Shown piece by piece: positions 44,248 to 53,522 of a stretch of 64,000 nt of DNA. Under the pieces are notes generated by a model. That model was not told the DNA's origin. It did not search any database and worked only from the letters and a program-made list of their open reading frames with translations. The stretch comes from Neoroseomonas lacus (GTDB lineage Bacteria; Pseudomonadota; Alphaproteobacteria; Acetobacterales; Acetobacteraceae), in contig NZ_BMKW01000009.1 of the NCBI RefSeq assembly GCF_014644535.1, positions 124,001 to 188,000 on the forward strand, in the 5' to 3' direction. Position 1 is the first letter of the stretch. Each line of letters starts with the position of its first letter. The position numbers and the translations under genes are program-made.

Positions 44248-44808
44248 TCACGCCTCCAGGCTTTCGAGCACGATGTTGCCATTGGTGTAGACGCAGATGT
44301 CGGCGGCGATCTTCATCGAGCGGCGGCAGATCTCCTCCGCGTCGATGCCTTCCACCGGCAGCAGGGCGCGGGCGGCCGACAAGGCATAATTGCCGCCCGA
44401 GCCGATGCCGATGATGGCGTCTTCGGGTTCCAGCACGTCGCCCTGGCCGGTCAGCAGCAGGCTGCGCTTGTTGTCCGCCACTGCCAGCAAGGCTTCGAGG
44501 CGGCGCAGGTAACGGTCGGTGCGCCAGTCCTTGGCCAGTTCGACGCAGGCGCGTTCCAGCTGGTCGGGGAAGCGTTCGAGCTTCGCCTCCAGCCGTTCGA
44601 GAAGGGTGAAGGCATCGGCGGTGGCTCCGGCGAAGCCGCACAGGACGCGGCCCTGGGCGATGCGGCGCACCTTGCGCGCATTGCCCTTCACCACCGTCTG
44701 GCCAAGCGAGACCTGGCCGTCGCCGGCCATGGCGACGCGGCCGTCCTTGCGCACGCAAAGGATGGTGGTGCCGTGCCACCCGAGGGGATCATGTTGTGTG
44801 GAGGTCAT
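44248..44808 (-). CDS. hslV: ATP-dependent protease peptidase subunit HslV (ClpQ)
   Basis: This 186-residue proteasome-like peptidase has the [25 protein letters not shown] start; cleavage would expose the catalytic Thr14. [20 protein letters not shown] and [18 protein letters not shown] are standard. It forms a twelve-subunit core with HslU. The ATG at 44808 places 13 residues before the nucleophile. It is divergent from the HAMP-PilZ gene. Confidence 0.97.
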   Translation of the reverse strand: MTSTQHDPLGWHGTTILCVRKDGRVAMAGDGQVSLGQTVVKGNARKVRRIAQGRVLCGFAGATADAFTLLERLEAKLERFPDQLERACVELAKDWRTDRYLRRLEALLAVADNKRSLLLTGQGDVLEPEDAIIGIGSGGNYALSAARALLPVEGIDAEEICRRSMKIAADICVYTNGNIVLESLEA

Positions 44809-44893
44809 GGTGCGCCGAATGTGGGCGCGACCCCGCCGCGACTCAACCGGGGGGCGGCGCGGGCCCGTTGGTTACGATTGGTAAGGGTTTGGC

Positions 44894-45805
44894 GTGCTTC
44901 CCTTCATTGGCCGACAACATTCGAGCCGATGGTGGACCGCGATGCACGCCAGGATAGCCCCGCTGCCGTTTGGCCTTTTGGCCGCCATTGGCCTAACCAA
45001 CGCGGGCGTCGCCGCCCATCTCCTGGCCAACCCCGGGCAGGACCCAGCGGTCGGCCTCGTCATGCTGGCCGCGAGCCTCGCCGCGCTCGGCGCCGGGTGG
45101 GTGCTGGCGGCGCGTGTCACCATCCCGCTCGCGCAACTGGCCGATTCCCTGGGTGCCGTGGCCCGCGGCGAGCGGCTTGTCGCCATTCCGGGCCTCGGCC
45201 GCGCGGATGACATCGGCGCCATGGCCGCAGCCATCGCCCTGATCCGCGACCGCGCCGCATCGCCGTCCGGCCACCCCGTGCGTCCGGCCACCGCGCTTGC
45301 GGAGCATATCGCCCGCGCCGTGGATGGCGCCACTGGTGCCTTCCGCGCCGTGCAAGGCCGCAGAGATGGCGTCACCGGCGACCTGTATGGCAGCGCCGAG
45401 GCCGCCGAGGCCATGGCCCGCGCCACCCGGGAGGCGCATGAATCGGTGGCCGAACGGCGCGAGTTGTTCGGCCGCATCGCCGCCGGTCCCGAAGCCGAGA
45501 TCCAGCGCCGCGCCAGCATCCGCGTGCCGCTGCGCCGCGGCGCCATGCTGGAACTAGCCGGCCGCCGTGCCGTCGCGGTGAATCTGCTCGACCTGTCCGA
45601 AGGCGGCGCCGCGCTGGACGCGACCGAGACCAGGGCGGCGGTGGGCATGGCGGGCGCCCTGGTTTTCGGCACCAACCTGATGCCGATGCGCGTCGTCGCG
45701 GTCGGCGAGGACCGCATCCACGTCGCCTTCACGGCGCTGTCATCCGAGGCGCGGCTGGCCATCCGCCACATGATGAGCGGGGCGGGCCAGGCGCTGGCGG
45801 CCTGA
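44894..45805 (+). CDS. HAMP-PilZ domain membrane protein
   Basis: This 303-residue protein has two N-terminal hydrophobic helices (about residues 24-42 and 52-75), a HAMP-like segment ending in DDIGAMAAAIALIRDR, a short coiled stretch and a C-terminal PilZ domain with both c-di-GMP motifs: RRASIR (RxxxR, near residue 207) and DLSEGG (DxSxxG, near 233). It lacks the methyl-accepting domain that usually follows HAMP, so it probably links a membrane signal directly to c-di-GMP binding. The GTG at 44894 has AAGGG eight bases upstream; an ATG at 44942 is an alternative. Confidence 0.82.
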   Translation: MLPFIGRQHSSRWWTAMHARIAPLPFGLLAAIGLTNAGVAAHLLANPGQDPAVGLVMLAASLAALGAGWVLAARVTIPLAQLADSLGAVARGERLVAIPGLGRADDIGAMAAAIALIRDRAASPSGHPVRPATALAEHIARAVDGATGAFRAVQGRRDGVTGDLYGSAEAAEAMARATREAHESVAERRELFGRIAAGPEAEIQRRASIRVPLRRGAMLELAGRRAVAVNLLDLSEGGAALDATETRAAVGMAGALVFGTNLMPMRVVAVGEDRIHVAFTALSSEARLAIRHMMSGAGQALAA

Positions 45806-45911
45806 CGATCCGCCCGGCATGGGTGCACGCCACATCCTGACGTTGGTCCGCGACGGACCTTCCTGACGCCATGATTGCGGGACCAGCCCCGGGGGGCGTA
45901 GGAAGCGCCCC

Positions 45912-46526
45912 ATGGATGGAATTGTCTCCCCGCCGCGCCGCGCCGAGATCTCGCGTGAAACCGCTGAAACCGCGATCCGCGTCGCGCTGGACCTCGACGG
46001 GTCCGGCCGGGCCGAGGTCGCCACCGGCATCGGCTTCCTCGACCACATGCTGACCGCGCTGGCCCGCCACGCGATGTTCGACATGGGCGTGGCCGCCAAG
46101 GGCGACCTGCATATCGACTTCCACCACACCGCCGAGGATGTCGGCATCGTCATCGGCCAATGCCTGAAGAAGGCACTTGGCGACAAGCGCGGCATCCGCC
46201 GCTATGGCGCCGCGCTGCTGCCGATGGACGAGGCGCTGGCCGAATGCGCCATCGACATCTCCGGCCGGCCCTTCCTCGCCTGGTCGGTGCCCTTCGCGCG
46301 CGACAAGGTCGGCGAGATGGACACCGAGCTGTTCGAGGAATTCTTCCGCGCCCTGGCCTTCAATGCCGGCATCACCATGCACATGACCTTGAAGGCGGGC
46401 ACCAACGCCCACCATGTCGCCGAGGCCTGCTTCAAGGCCGCTGCGCGCGCCCTCCGGCAGGCCACCGAGCCCGACCCCCGGGCCGCCGGTGTGATACCCT
46501 CCACCAAAGGCGTGCTGGAGGCCTGA
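45912..46526 (+). CDS. hisB: Imidazoleglycerol-phosphate dehydratase
   Basis: This 204-residue HisB catalyses the sixth histidine step. The metal-binding motifs are all present: GIGFLDHMLTALARHAMFD, DFHHTAEDVGIVIGQCL and the C-terminal NAHHVAEACFKAAARAL. It lacks the fused phosphatase domain of enteric HisB. It is followed by a DUF2628 gene, hisH and an acetyltransferase. A GGTCCG-CGA-CGGACC hairpin at 45846-45860 lies upstream. Confidence 0.97.
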   Translation: MDGIVSPPRRAEISRETAETAIRVALDLDGSGRAEVATGIGFLDHMLTALARHAMFDMGVAAKGDLHIDFHHTAEDVGIVIGQCLKKALGDKRGIRRYGAALLPMDEALAECAIDISGRPFLAWSVPFARDKVGEMDTELFEEFFRALAFNAGITMHMTLKAGTNAHHVAEACFKAAARALRQATEPDPRAAGVIPSTKGVLEA

Positions 46527-46528
46527 CC

Positions 46529-46903
46529 ATGCGGGTGTGGACCGTCCATCTCAGACCGCCGGTGGCGGGCAAGCCGCCGCGGGCCGTGCTGCTGCGTGAC
46601 GGCTTCGCCCTGTGGGCGCTGGTCGCCCCGCTGTTGTGGTTCCTGGCGCACCGGCTGTTCGCATTGGCGGCGTTTTACCTGGCCGCCGTTCTGGTGCTCG
46701 GCGCCGCCCTGCCGGCGGAACCGGCGATCGCCCTGAGCCTCGGCCTGCAGGTCTTCATCGGCTTCGAGGCGCGCAACCTGCAAGCCTGGTGGCTCGGCCT
46801 GCGCGGCTGGCGGACCGAGGCGGTGGTGATGGGCCGCGATGCCGACGCGGCCTTTCTGCAACTCGCGGCCTGGCGGCCCGATCTCGCCCATGTGGCGGTC
46901 TGA
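46529..46903 (+). CDS. DUF2628 domain membrane protein
   Basis: This 124-residue protein starts two bases after the hisB stop and has two hydrophobic helices (about residues 27-48 and 55-80) plus the FIGFEARNLQAWWLGLRGW pattern typical of DUF2628. The family is found between hisB and hisH in many alphaproteobacteria, with no known link to histidine synthesis. Confidence 0.85.
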   Translation: MRVWTVHLRPPVAGKPPRAVLLRDGFALWALVAPLLWFLAHRLFALAAFYLAAVLVLGAALPAEPAIALSLGLQVFIGFEARNLQAWWLGLRGWRTEAVVMGRDADAAFLQLAAWRPDLAHVAV

Positions 46904-46914
46904 AGGGGCGGGGC

Positions 46915-47574
46915 ATGACGCAGCGCATCGCGGTGGTCGATCCGGGGTCGGGCAACCTCGCCTCGGTGGTTCGCGCCTTCGAGAAATCCGCCGAGGACCA
47001 TGACATCGACGCGGTGGTGAAGGTGGTCACCGCCGCCGCCGACCTGCGCCTCGCCGACCGCATCGTGCTGCCCGGCCAGGGCGCCTTCGCCGCCTGCCGA
47101 CGGGGCCTCGACGCGCTGCCCGGCGTGGTCGAGGCGTTGGAGGAACGCGTGCGCGGCCATGGCGTGCCGTTCCTTGGCATTTGCGTCGGCATGCAACTGA
47201 TGGCCACGCGTGGTCTCGAACATGGCGTGACGCTCGGCCTGGGCTGGATCCCCGGAGAGGTCGCGCCGATGGACCCGCGCGGCATGGACAACGCGCCGCT
47301 GCCGCTGCCGCAGATGGGCTGGAACGCCCTGTCCTTCGAGGAAGGCTTCCACCCGGTGCTCGATGGGGTGAAGCCGGGCGACCAGGTCTATTTCGTCCAT
47401 TCCTTCGCCTTTGAGGCGGAGGATCCCGAGGACGTCATCGCCACTACCGATTACGGCGGCCCCGTGACCGCGATCATTGCGCGCGGCAATCTCGCCGGGC
47501 TTCAATTCCATGTCGAGAAAAGCGGCCCGATCGGGCTTGCCATGCTCGCCAATTTCATGCGGTGGGAACCTTGA
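46915..47574 (+). CDS. hisH: Imidazole glycerol phosphate synthase, glutamine amidotransferase subunit
   Basis: This 219-residue HisH is the glutaminase part of IGP synthase. The nucleophile Cys is in LGICVGMQLMA near residue 82; the His-Glu pair is in LQFHVEKSGPIGLAM near 198 (FHVEKS rather than the usual FHPEKS). It needs HisF, which is not next to it. The ATG 46915 follows AAGGGGCGGGGC. The downstream acetyltransferase overlaps its end. Confidence 0.96.
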   Translation: MTQRIAVVDPGSGNLASVVRAFEKSAEDHDIDAVVKVVTAAADLRLADRIVLPGQGAFAACRRGLDALPGVVEALEERVRGHGVPFLGICVGMQLMATRGLEHGVTLGLGWIPGEVAPMDPRGMDNAPLPLPQMGWNALSFEEGFHPVLDGVKPGDQVYFVHSFAFEAEDPEDVIATTDYGGPVTAIIARGNLAGLQFHVEKSGPIGLAMLANFMRWEP

Positions 47575-48161
47575 ACGCTTCCGTTGCCGTGCAACCCCCC
47601 CGGCAGATCGGCGTCGAGCGGGTCGAGCGCCTGTCCGACGCCGACCTCGCCGACCTGGCCGAGGCGACGGATGCCGCCATCATCGAAGGCGGCGGCTTCG
47701 GCTGGGTCGAACCCCAGGGTCGCGCCGCGTTGGAGCGCCATTTCCGCGGCGTGTTGCTGGTGCCGGAACGCGAACTGTTCGTCGCCCGGCTGGATGGCCA
47801 CGCCGTCGGTTCGGCCCTGCTGGTCCGCCCGCCGCGCAACAATGAGGCGCAGGCTTTCGCCGCGACGCTCACCCACGCCTATGTCGCCCCCTATGCCCGT
47901 GGCTTCGGCCTGGCGCGCCTGATGGTGACCAAGGCGGAGGAACGCGCCGCCGCGCTGGGCCACCGCGTCATCAACCTCGATGTGCGCGAAACGCAGGCGA
48001 CCGCCATCGCTTTGTTCCAGGCGCTCGGCTACCAGCATTGGGGCACGCATCCCTTCTATGCCCGGGTCGGCGGCCAGACGGTGGCCGGGCTGTATTACAC
48101 GAAAACGCTTGAACCAGGCCGCGGGCGCAGCACCGGCGCGCTGATCGACGGGGCGGACTGA
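47562..48161 (+). CDS. GNAT-family N-acetyltransferase
   Basis: This 199-residue protein has a GNAT fold: strand and loop VAPYARGFGLARLMVTKAEERAAALG near residues 108-133 carry the acetyl-CoA pyrophosphate loop (RGFGLA), and LDVRETQATAIALFQALGYQHWG is the typical motif B end. GTG 47562 overlaps the hisH stop; TTG 47571 would give a TTGA overlap. The substrate is unknown. It sits where hisA is usual in related operons. Confidence 0.88.
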   Translation: MGTLNASVAVQPPRQIGVERVERLSDADLADLAEATDAAIIEGGGFGWVEPQGRAALERHFRGVLLVPERELFVARLDGHAVGSALLVRPPRNNEAQAFAATLTHAYVAPYARGFGLARLMVTKAEERAAALGHRVINLDVRETQATAIALFQALGYQHWGTHPFYARVGGQTVAGLYYTKTLEPGRGRSTGALIDGAD

Positions 48162-48198
48162 CCGCGCCGGTCGCACCGGCCGCTGGAGGGTCTGCCCC

Positions 48199-49947
48199 AT
48201 GCTGATGGCCGGTGTTGTCGTGCTGCTGGGCGCCATGACCTGCCTCGGCTACGGCCTGCTGGCGCTGCGCCTGGCCGAGCGGCTGAACCCCGGCGTGGCG
48301 CGCGGCGTCACGGTCGGGGATCTTGGCATCCTGGGCTATGTCGTGCTTGGGCTGGTGGCGACCATGGGCCACGTCTTCGTGCCACTTGGCGGGCTGCCGG
48401 CGGCTGCGGTCTGCCTTCTCGGCATCGGGCTGCTGCTGGGGCAATGGCGAGGCCTCGCCCGGCAGACCGATGCCTTCGGTTGGGGCATGGCGGCGACGCT
48501 GCTGCTGCTCCTGGCTGCCTGCCTGCGCCTCGGCGCCATGATTCCCGCCTCGACGCGCGGGCATTTCGATACCGGGCTCTATCACCTGCAGGCCGTGCGG
48601 CTGGTGATGGAGTTTCCGCTCATCCTCGGCAGCGCCAACATCCATATGCGCTTCGGCTACAACTCGGCGGTCTTTCCGACTGCCGCGCTGCTGTCGGGCG
48701 GCCTGCCGGGGCTGCTCGGCGCGCTCACCACCAATGCGCTGCTGATGGTGTTCGTTATCCTCGCCGTGACGCAGCGCGCCCTGTCGCGCGCCGGTGCCAT
48801 CGGGCTGCGCTCCTCGCTGTTCGGCCTGTTGGTTGTGGGGCTGGCGCTGTTCACCCCGCTGTTGATCCTACGCGTCTGGATGGGGTCGCCGAATTCGGAC
48901 GTCCCGAGTGCGCTGATGGTGCTGTACGGCTTCCACCTGGCGCTGCGCCTGTCGGATCTGGGCGGCATCGCTTCGGCGGCGCCCGAACGCGCCGGCACCG
49001 CGGCAATGCTGGCGGTGGTGGCGGCGCTGGCGGTCACGCTCAAGCTCTCGGCGCTGCCGGTGGTGCTGTTGATGGCGATCCCGGCACTGGCCTGGCGGCG
49101 TGGCTGGCTTGCCGGCCGGGACATCGCGCTCGGGGCCGGGGCGGCGCTGGCGATCGGCCTGCCCTGGCTGGCGCGCGGCGTCGCCACCTCGGGCTGCCTG
49201 GCCTATCCGCAGCCATCGAGCTGCCTGCCGGTGCCGTGGCGGATCAACGCCGCCGTCGCCCAATCGGATGTCGACTGGATGCGGTCCTGGGCCCGCCGGC
49301 CGGACGCGTCACCCGAGACGGTGCTGGCCGACTGGTCCTGGCTGCCCGACTGGGTCGGCCGCCTGGCCATCGAGCCGTCGCGACCGACCTTCCTAGTGCT
49401 GGGCGGCCTCGTCGCGGTGTTGCTGGCGGCAAGGCTACTGCTGGGGCAGCGGCTGGTGGTCGTGGCGGATACGCTGCCGGGCGCCGCACGGCGGGACATG
49501 CTGGTGCTGATGGCGATCGCCGGCGCCGGCATCGCCTTCTGGTTCATCTCCGCGCCGCTGGTCCGTTATGGCCAGAGCTGGCTGGTGCTGCCGTTGCTGC
49601 TGTTGATCGCGCAAGTCGCGCCGGTCGGCTGGCGCTCCAGCCGCGCCGCCGGGGCTTTCGCGACGATGGCGCGGCCCCGGTTCCGCACCGGCGTCGCGCT
49701 GGCCCTGGGCGTCGCGACCCTGGCCTCGCTGGCCGGGAATCCCCCACGCCGGCTGTTCGACCCCGTGCCGGTAACCTTGCCGGAGGTCACCGTCGAGCCG
49801 CGCGGGGAGCTGGCAGGCATCCCGATTCATGTGCCGCGCCATGGCAACCAATGCTGGGATGCGCCCCGCCTCTGCACGCCGGATCGTCGCGACGGGCTCG
49901 TCGCCACGCCGTTCCTGTGGACGTGGATGGTGCGCGGTCCGTCCTGA
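48199..49947 (+). CDS. LIC_10190-type membrane protein (GT-C glycosyltransferase-like)
   Basis: This 582-residue protein has about twelve hydrophobic helices and resembles the LIC_10190 family: GHFDTGLYHLQAVRLVMEFPLILGSANIHMRFGYNS near residues 121-156 is the conserved loop between early helices, and a smaller soluble loop CLAYPQPSSCLPVPW follows later. The layout recalls GT-C glycosyltransferases that use lipid-linked sugars, but no activity is known. The ATG at 48199 fits. It has no visible operon partner. Confidence 0.75.
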   Translation: MLMAGVVVLLGAMTCLGYGLLALRLAERLNPGVARGVTVGDLGILGYVVLGLVATMGHVFVPLGGLPAAAVCLLGIGLLLGQWRGLARQTDAFGWGMAATLLLLLAACLRLGAMIPASTRGHFDTGLYHLQAVRLVMEFPLILGSANIHMRFGYNSAVFPTAALLSGGLPGLLGALTTNALLMVFVILAVTQRALSRAGAIGLRSSLFGLLVVGLALFTPLLILRVWMGSPNSDVPSALMVLYGFHLALRLSDLGGIASAAPERAGTAAMLAVVAALAVTLKLSALPVVLLMAIPALAWRRGWLAGRDIALGAGAALAIGLPWLARGVATSGCLAYPQPSSCLPVPWRINAAVAQSDVDWMRSWARRPDASPETVLADWSWLPDWVGRLAIEPSRPTFLVLGGLVAVLLAARLLLGQRLVVVADTLPGAARRDMLVLMAIAGAGIAFWFISAPLVRYGQSWLVLPLLLLIAQVAPVGWRSSRAAGAFATMARPRFRTGVALALGVATLASLAGNPPRRLFDPVPVTLPEVTVEPRGELAGIPIHVPRHGNQCWDAPRLCTPDRRDGLVATPFLWTWMVRGPS

Positions 49948-49983
49948 AGGGCGGCCACCCATCCACCCCTCACCAGCACGCGG

Positions 49984-50967
49984 TCATTCCACCCGCGCGC
50001 CGGACGCCCGGATGAGCGGTGCCAGACGCCGTTCCTCCGAAGCGCGGAAATCGGCGATCTGTTCCGGCGTCGTCCACCAGGCGGTTGCGCCCTGGTCGAG
50101 GTATTGGCGCTTCAGCTCCTCCGTCTCCAGGGCGCGGCGCGACAGCGCCGACATGCGCTGCACCATCGCCGGCGGCAGGCCCGCCGGGCCGCACAGGCAC
50201 GTCCAGGACGCCATGTCGTAGCCCGGCAGCGTCTCGGCGATGGAGGGCGCATCCGGCACCACCGGGCTGCGGTCGGACGATGTGACGCCGAGTGGCCGTA
50301 CCCGGTTTTCCTTCGCCTGGGCCAGGGCACCCGGGATGTTGTCGAAGATCATGTGCACCCGGCCGGCGATGATGTCCGGATAGGCCGCCGCGCTGCCGCG
50401 ATAGGGCACATGCGTCATCTCGACCCCCGCCATGGTGCAGAACATGGCGCCCGAGATGTGCAGCGTGGTGCCCGCCCCGGCCGATGCATAGGCGTACTGG
50501 CCCGGATGCGCCTTCAGGAAGGCGATGAGTTCCGGCACGGTGCGCGCCGGGATGTCGTTGTTCACCACCAGCAGGTTCGGCAGGCGCCACATGCCGGTGA
50601 CCAAGGTGAAGTCCTTCTGCGCGTCGAAGGGCATATGCGCGTAGAGCGTCGGCGAGATGGCGTGCGAGGCGATGCCGCCAAGGCCAAGCGTGTACCCATC
50701 CGGCGCGGATTGCGCGATCATCTGGTTGCCGACCAGCCCGCCCGAGCCGGTGCGGTTCTCCACCACGAATTGCTGGCCCGACATCTCCGACATCTTCTGG
50801 CAGAGCTGGCGCGACAGCGTGTCGGTCGGCCCGCCCGCGGCATAGGGGTTGATGTAGCGGACCGGCCGGTTGGGCCAGGCATCCTGCGCGGCGGCGAGGC
50901 GCGGCGCGGCGAGCAGGGCGGCGGCGGTGCCAAACAGGGCGCGACGGTCCAGCGTGAATGACGGCAT
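49984..50967 (-). CDS. Bug-family (TctC-type) solute-binding protein
   Basis: This 327-residue periplasmic binding protein has a twin-Arg-like signal (DRRALFGTAAALLAAPRLAAA) and Bug motifs RPVRYINPYAAGGPTDTLSRQL, VENRTGSGGLVGNQM and MTHVPYRGSAAAY. The ligand is an unknown carboxylate. It stands alone, divergent from secB. It differs clearly from the Bug protein at 18915. Confidence 0.93.
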   Translation of the reverse strand: MPSFTLDRRALFGTAAALLAAPRLAAAQDAWPNRPVRYINPYAAGGPTDTLSRQLCQKMSEMSGQQFVVENRTGSGGLVGNQMIAQSAPDGYTLGLGGIASHAISPTLYAHMPFDAQKDFTLVTGMWRLPNLLVVNNDIPARTVPELIAFLKAHPGQYAYASAGAGTTLHISGAMFCTMAGVEMTHVPYRGSAAAYPDIIAGRVHMIFDNIPGALAQAKENRVRPLGVTSSDRSPVVPDAPSIAETLPGYDMASWTCLCGPAGLPPAMVQRMSALSRRALETEELKRQYLDQGATAWWTTPEQIADFRASEERRLAPLIRASGARVE

Positions 50968-51136
50968 GCGTGTTCCTCCTGGCCGCCGTCATGCGGCGGG
51001 TTGGGCCAAAGCCTAGGACGAGCGTCGCATGGTGCGCGAGATGATTTGCATCCGTTTGCCGCCCCCGGCCCCGCGTGCTAACCGCGCCGCCACCCTTCCG
51101 GCGCGCCCCGGCGCGCCCGATCCGAGAGGCCCCGAC

Positions 51137-51640
51137 ATGTCCGACCAGCCGATCCCGCCCAACGGCGCCAATGGCAGTGCCAACCCCGCTACCGGCCCCG
51201 TGGTGCTGAACCTGCAGTTCACCAAGGACCTGTCCTTCGAAGTGCCGGGCGCGCCCGAGATCTACCTGTCCATGCGCGACGCGCCGCGGATCGACATCGC
51301 CCTCGATGTCCAGGCCCGCCGGCTGCAGGAAGGGCAGGAGACCTACGAGATCTCGCTGCAGATCCGCTGCGACGCCAAGACCGCCGAAGACAAGACCGCC
51401 TTCATCGCCGAGCTGGTCTATTGCGGCATCTTCACCCTGAACGGCGTTCCACAGGAGATGCTGGAGCCGGTGCTGCTGGTCGAATGCCCGCGCCTGCTGT
51501 TCCCCTTCGCCCGCAACATCCTCGCGGATGTGACGCGCGACGGCGGCTTCCCGCCGGTGCTGCTGGCGCCGATCGACTTCGTGCAGCTGTGGCAGTCGCG
51601 CCGCGGGCAGGGCTCCGCGATGCCCGTGGCGAACGCCTGA
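51137..51640 (+). CDS. secB: Protein-export chaperone SecB
   Basis: This 167-residue SecB keeps preproteins unfolded and hands them to SecA. Conserved parts are KDLSFEVPGAPEIYL, EISLQIRCDAK and LVECPRLLFPFARNILADVTRDGGFPPVLLAPIDF. ATG 51137 follows GAGAGG. It is 52 bases upstream of hemH and probably cotranscribed. Confidence 0.97.
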   Translation: MSDQPIPPNGANGSANPATGPVVLNLQFTKDLSFEVPGAPEIYLSMRDAPRIDIALDVQARRLQEGQETYEISLQIRCDAKTAEDKTAFIAELVYCGIFTLNGVPQEMLEPVLLVECPRLLFPFARNILADVTRDGGFPPVLLAPIDFVQLWQSRRGQGSAMPVANA

Positions 51641-51692
51641 CACACGCCCGAACCTTGACGCGGGCCGGTCCCGCGTCATCTGGGGCGACATC

Positions 51693-52778
51693 ATGACAAA
51701 GCGCCGCGTTGCCATCGTGCTGTTCAACCTGGGCGGTCCCGACCGCCCGGAAAGCGTCCAGCCCTTCCTGACCAACCTGTTCTCCGACCCCGCCATCCTG
51801 CGGGTGCCGGGTTTCGTGCGGCGCTGGCTCGCGCGGCTGATCGCCTGGCGTCGCACCAGGCCGGCGTTGGCGAACTACGCCATCATCGGCGGCCGTTCCC
51901 CCCTGCTGGAACTGACGGAGGAACAGGGCCGCGCGCTCGGCGCCGCGCTGGCCGACGACCCGGCGATCGAGGCGCGCTGCTTCGTCGCGATGCGCTACTG
52001 GCACCCGATGAGCGACGCCGTCGCGCGCGAGGTGCAGGCCTGGCAGCCCGATGAGGTGCTGCTGCTGCCGCTCTATCCGCAATATTCCACCACCACGACG
52101 GGCAGCTCCGTCACCGCCTGGGACGAGGCGTGCCAAGCCATCGGCCTGTCGGTGCCGACCACTACGCTGTGCTGCTGGCATTCGCATGGCGGCTTCACCG
52201 CGGCGACGGCGGCGCTGGTGCGAGACGCCCATGCCCGCGCCCGCGCCGCGCTGCCCGCCGATGTGCCTCTGCGCGTCCTGTTTTCCGCCCACGGGCTGCC
52301 CGAGAGCATCATCAAGGCCGGCGACCCCTATCAGTGGCAGGTCGAACAGACCGTCGCCGCCGTGGTCGGGCAGTTGGGCGACATTGCCGGGCTGGACCAC
52401 ACGGTCTGCTACCAGTCGCGCGTGACGCCGCAGAAGTGGATCGGGCCCTCGACCGAGGCGGAGATCGAACGCGCGGCGCATGACAAGGTCGCGCTGCTGG
52501 TCTGCCCGATCGCCTTCGTCTCCGAACATTCGGAAACCCTGGTTGAACTCGACGTTGAATACCGCGACGTCGCGGAAAAGCTTGGCGTGCCCGGCTATTT
52601 CCGCGTGCCGGCGCAGAACAGCGATCCTGCCTTCATCGCCGCCTTGGCGGATCTGACGCGGGCGGCGCTGGCCTCGGGCCGGTCGTTGTGTTCCTTCGCC
52701 GGCGCGCGGCAATGCCCGAAGCAGCATGGCGACTGCCCGCATGCCAGGGCGCGCGCCCCGTCGCAGGCCGCGGCATGA
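51693..52778 (+). CDS. hemH: Ferrochelatase
   Basis: This 361-residue ferrochelatase puts iron into protoporphyrin IX. The catalytic His lies in LFSAHGLPESII near residue 209 and the Glu in FVSEHSETLVELD near 281. The C-terminal tail CSFAGARQCPKQHGDC has three Cys that may hold the [2Fe-2S] cluster reported for some alphaproteobacterial ferrochelatases (inference). The stop overlaps the HAD phosphatase start (ATGA). The gene lies 4 kb from the haem-uptake operon. Confidence 0.97.
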   Translation: MTKRRVAIVLFNLGGPDRPESVQPFLTNLFSDPAILRVPGFVRRWLARLIAWRRTRPALANYAIIGGRSPLLELTEEQGRALGAALADDPAIEARCFVAMRYWHPMSDAVAREVQAWQPDEVLLLPLYPQYSTTTTGSSVTAWDEACQAIGLSVPTTTLCCWHSHGGFTAATAALVRDAHARARAALPADVPLRVLFSAHGLPESIIKAGDPYQWQVEQTVAAVVGQLGDIAGLDHTVCYQSRVTPQKWIGPSTEAEIERAAHDKVALLVCPIAFVSEHSETLVELDVEYRDVAEKLGVPGYFRVPAQNSDPAFIAALADLTRAALASGRSLCSFAGARQCPKQHGDCPHARARAPSQAAA

Positions 52779-53419
52779 TCCCGCGCGCTGTCCTGTTCGA
52801 CTGCGACGGCGTGCTCGCGGATAGCGAAATGGTGGTGAACGCGCTGGTCGCCGACCAACTCACCGCGCTGGGCTGGCCGATGACCGCCGTCCAGTCGCGC
52901 GAGACCTTCCTCGGCCTCGCCCTGCCCGACATGGTGCCGCGCATCGAGGCGCGGGTCGGGCCCCTGCCGCCGGGTTGGGCGGAGGATATTTCTCACCTCA
53001 TCGCCCTTGAGATGACCGAGCGCACCCCTGCCATGCCCGGCGCCGCCGAGGCCGTGCGCCGCGTCGCCGGCGCGGGCATCCCGGTCGCCGTCGCGTCGAA
53101 TTCCGCGCGCGCCGAGCTGATGGCGAAAATGCGCTCGCTCGGGCTCGCTACGGTCTTCGCCGAGCGCGTCTTCTCCTTCGAGGATGTCGAGCGGCCGAAG
53201 CCTTATCCCGACATCTACCTGGCCGCGGCGGCGGCTTGCGGCGCGGCGCCACAGGATTGCGTGGTGATCGAGGACAGCGTTCCCGGCGTGCGCGCCGGCA
53301 TCGCCGCGGGCTGCCGCGTGCTGGGCTTCGCGCGGGAGACACCGCGCGACGTGCTCGCGGCCCATGGGGCGGAACCATTCGACGAGATGGCGAAGCTGGA
53401 CAAATTGCTCGGGCTTTAG
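52775..53419 (+). CDS. HAD-family phosphatase (beta-phosphoglucomutase-like)
   Basis: This 214-residue haloacid-dehalogenase hydrolase has motif I FDCDGVLADSE (Asp9, Asp11), motif II VASNSARAEL, and motif III/IV KPYPDIYLAAAAACGAAPQDCVVIEDSVPGV. The cap is a four-helix type, as in GmhB/PgmB-like phosphatases. It overlaps hemH by four bases, though no haem link is expected. The TAG stop is the first triplet of a family-2 repeat. Confidence 0.9.
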   Translation: MIPRAVLFDCDGVLADSEMVVNALVADQLTALGWPMTAVQSRETFLGLALPDMVPRIEARVGPLPPGWAEDISHLIALEMTERTPAMPGAAEAVRRVAGAGIPVAVASNSARAELMAKMRSLGLATVFAERVFSFEDVERPKPYPDIYLAAAAACGAAPQDCVVIEDSVPGVRAGIAAGCRVLGFARETPRDVLAAHGAEPFDEMAKLDKLLGL

Positions 53420-53522
53420 AGCGGCTTGCGTTCGACTGCGCTCACGCAGACCGCTCCAAGCCAGTGTTTGATCGGGCATCTTCACGCGCTTGACTGTTGC
53501 CAGTCAGGCGCGATCTGCTCTG
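53419..53522 (+). repeat. Family-2 repeat, copy f (overlaps stop codon)
   Basis: Starts in the TAG stop of the HAD gene (TAGAGCGGC), with AGAGCGG / CCGCTC ends around a CTGCGCTCACGCAG hairpin, the core GGCATCTTCACGCG, and ends GCGATCTGCTCT. Confidence 0.7.
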
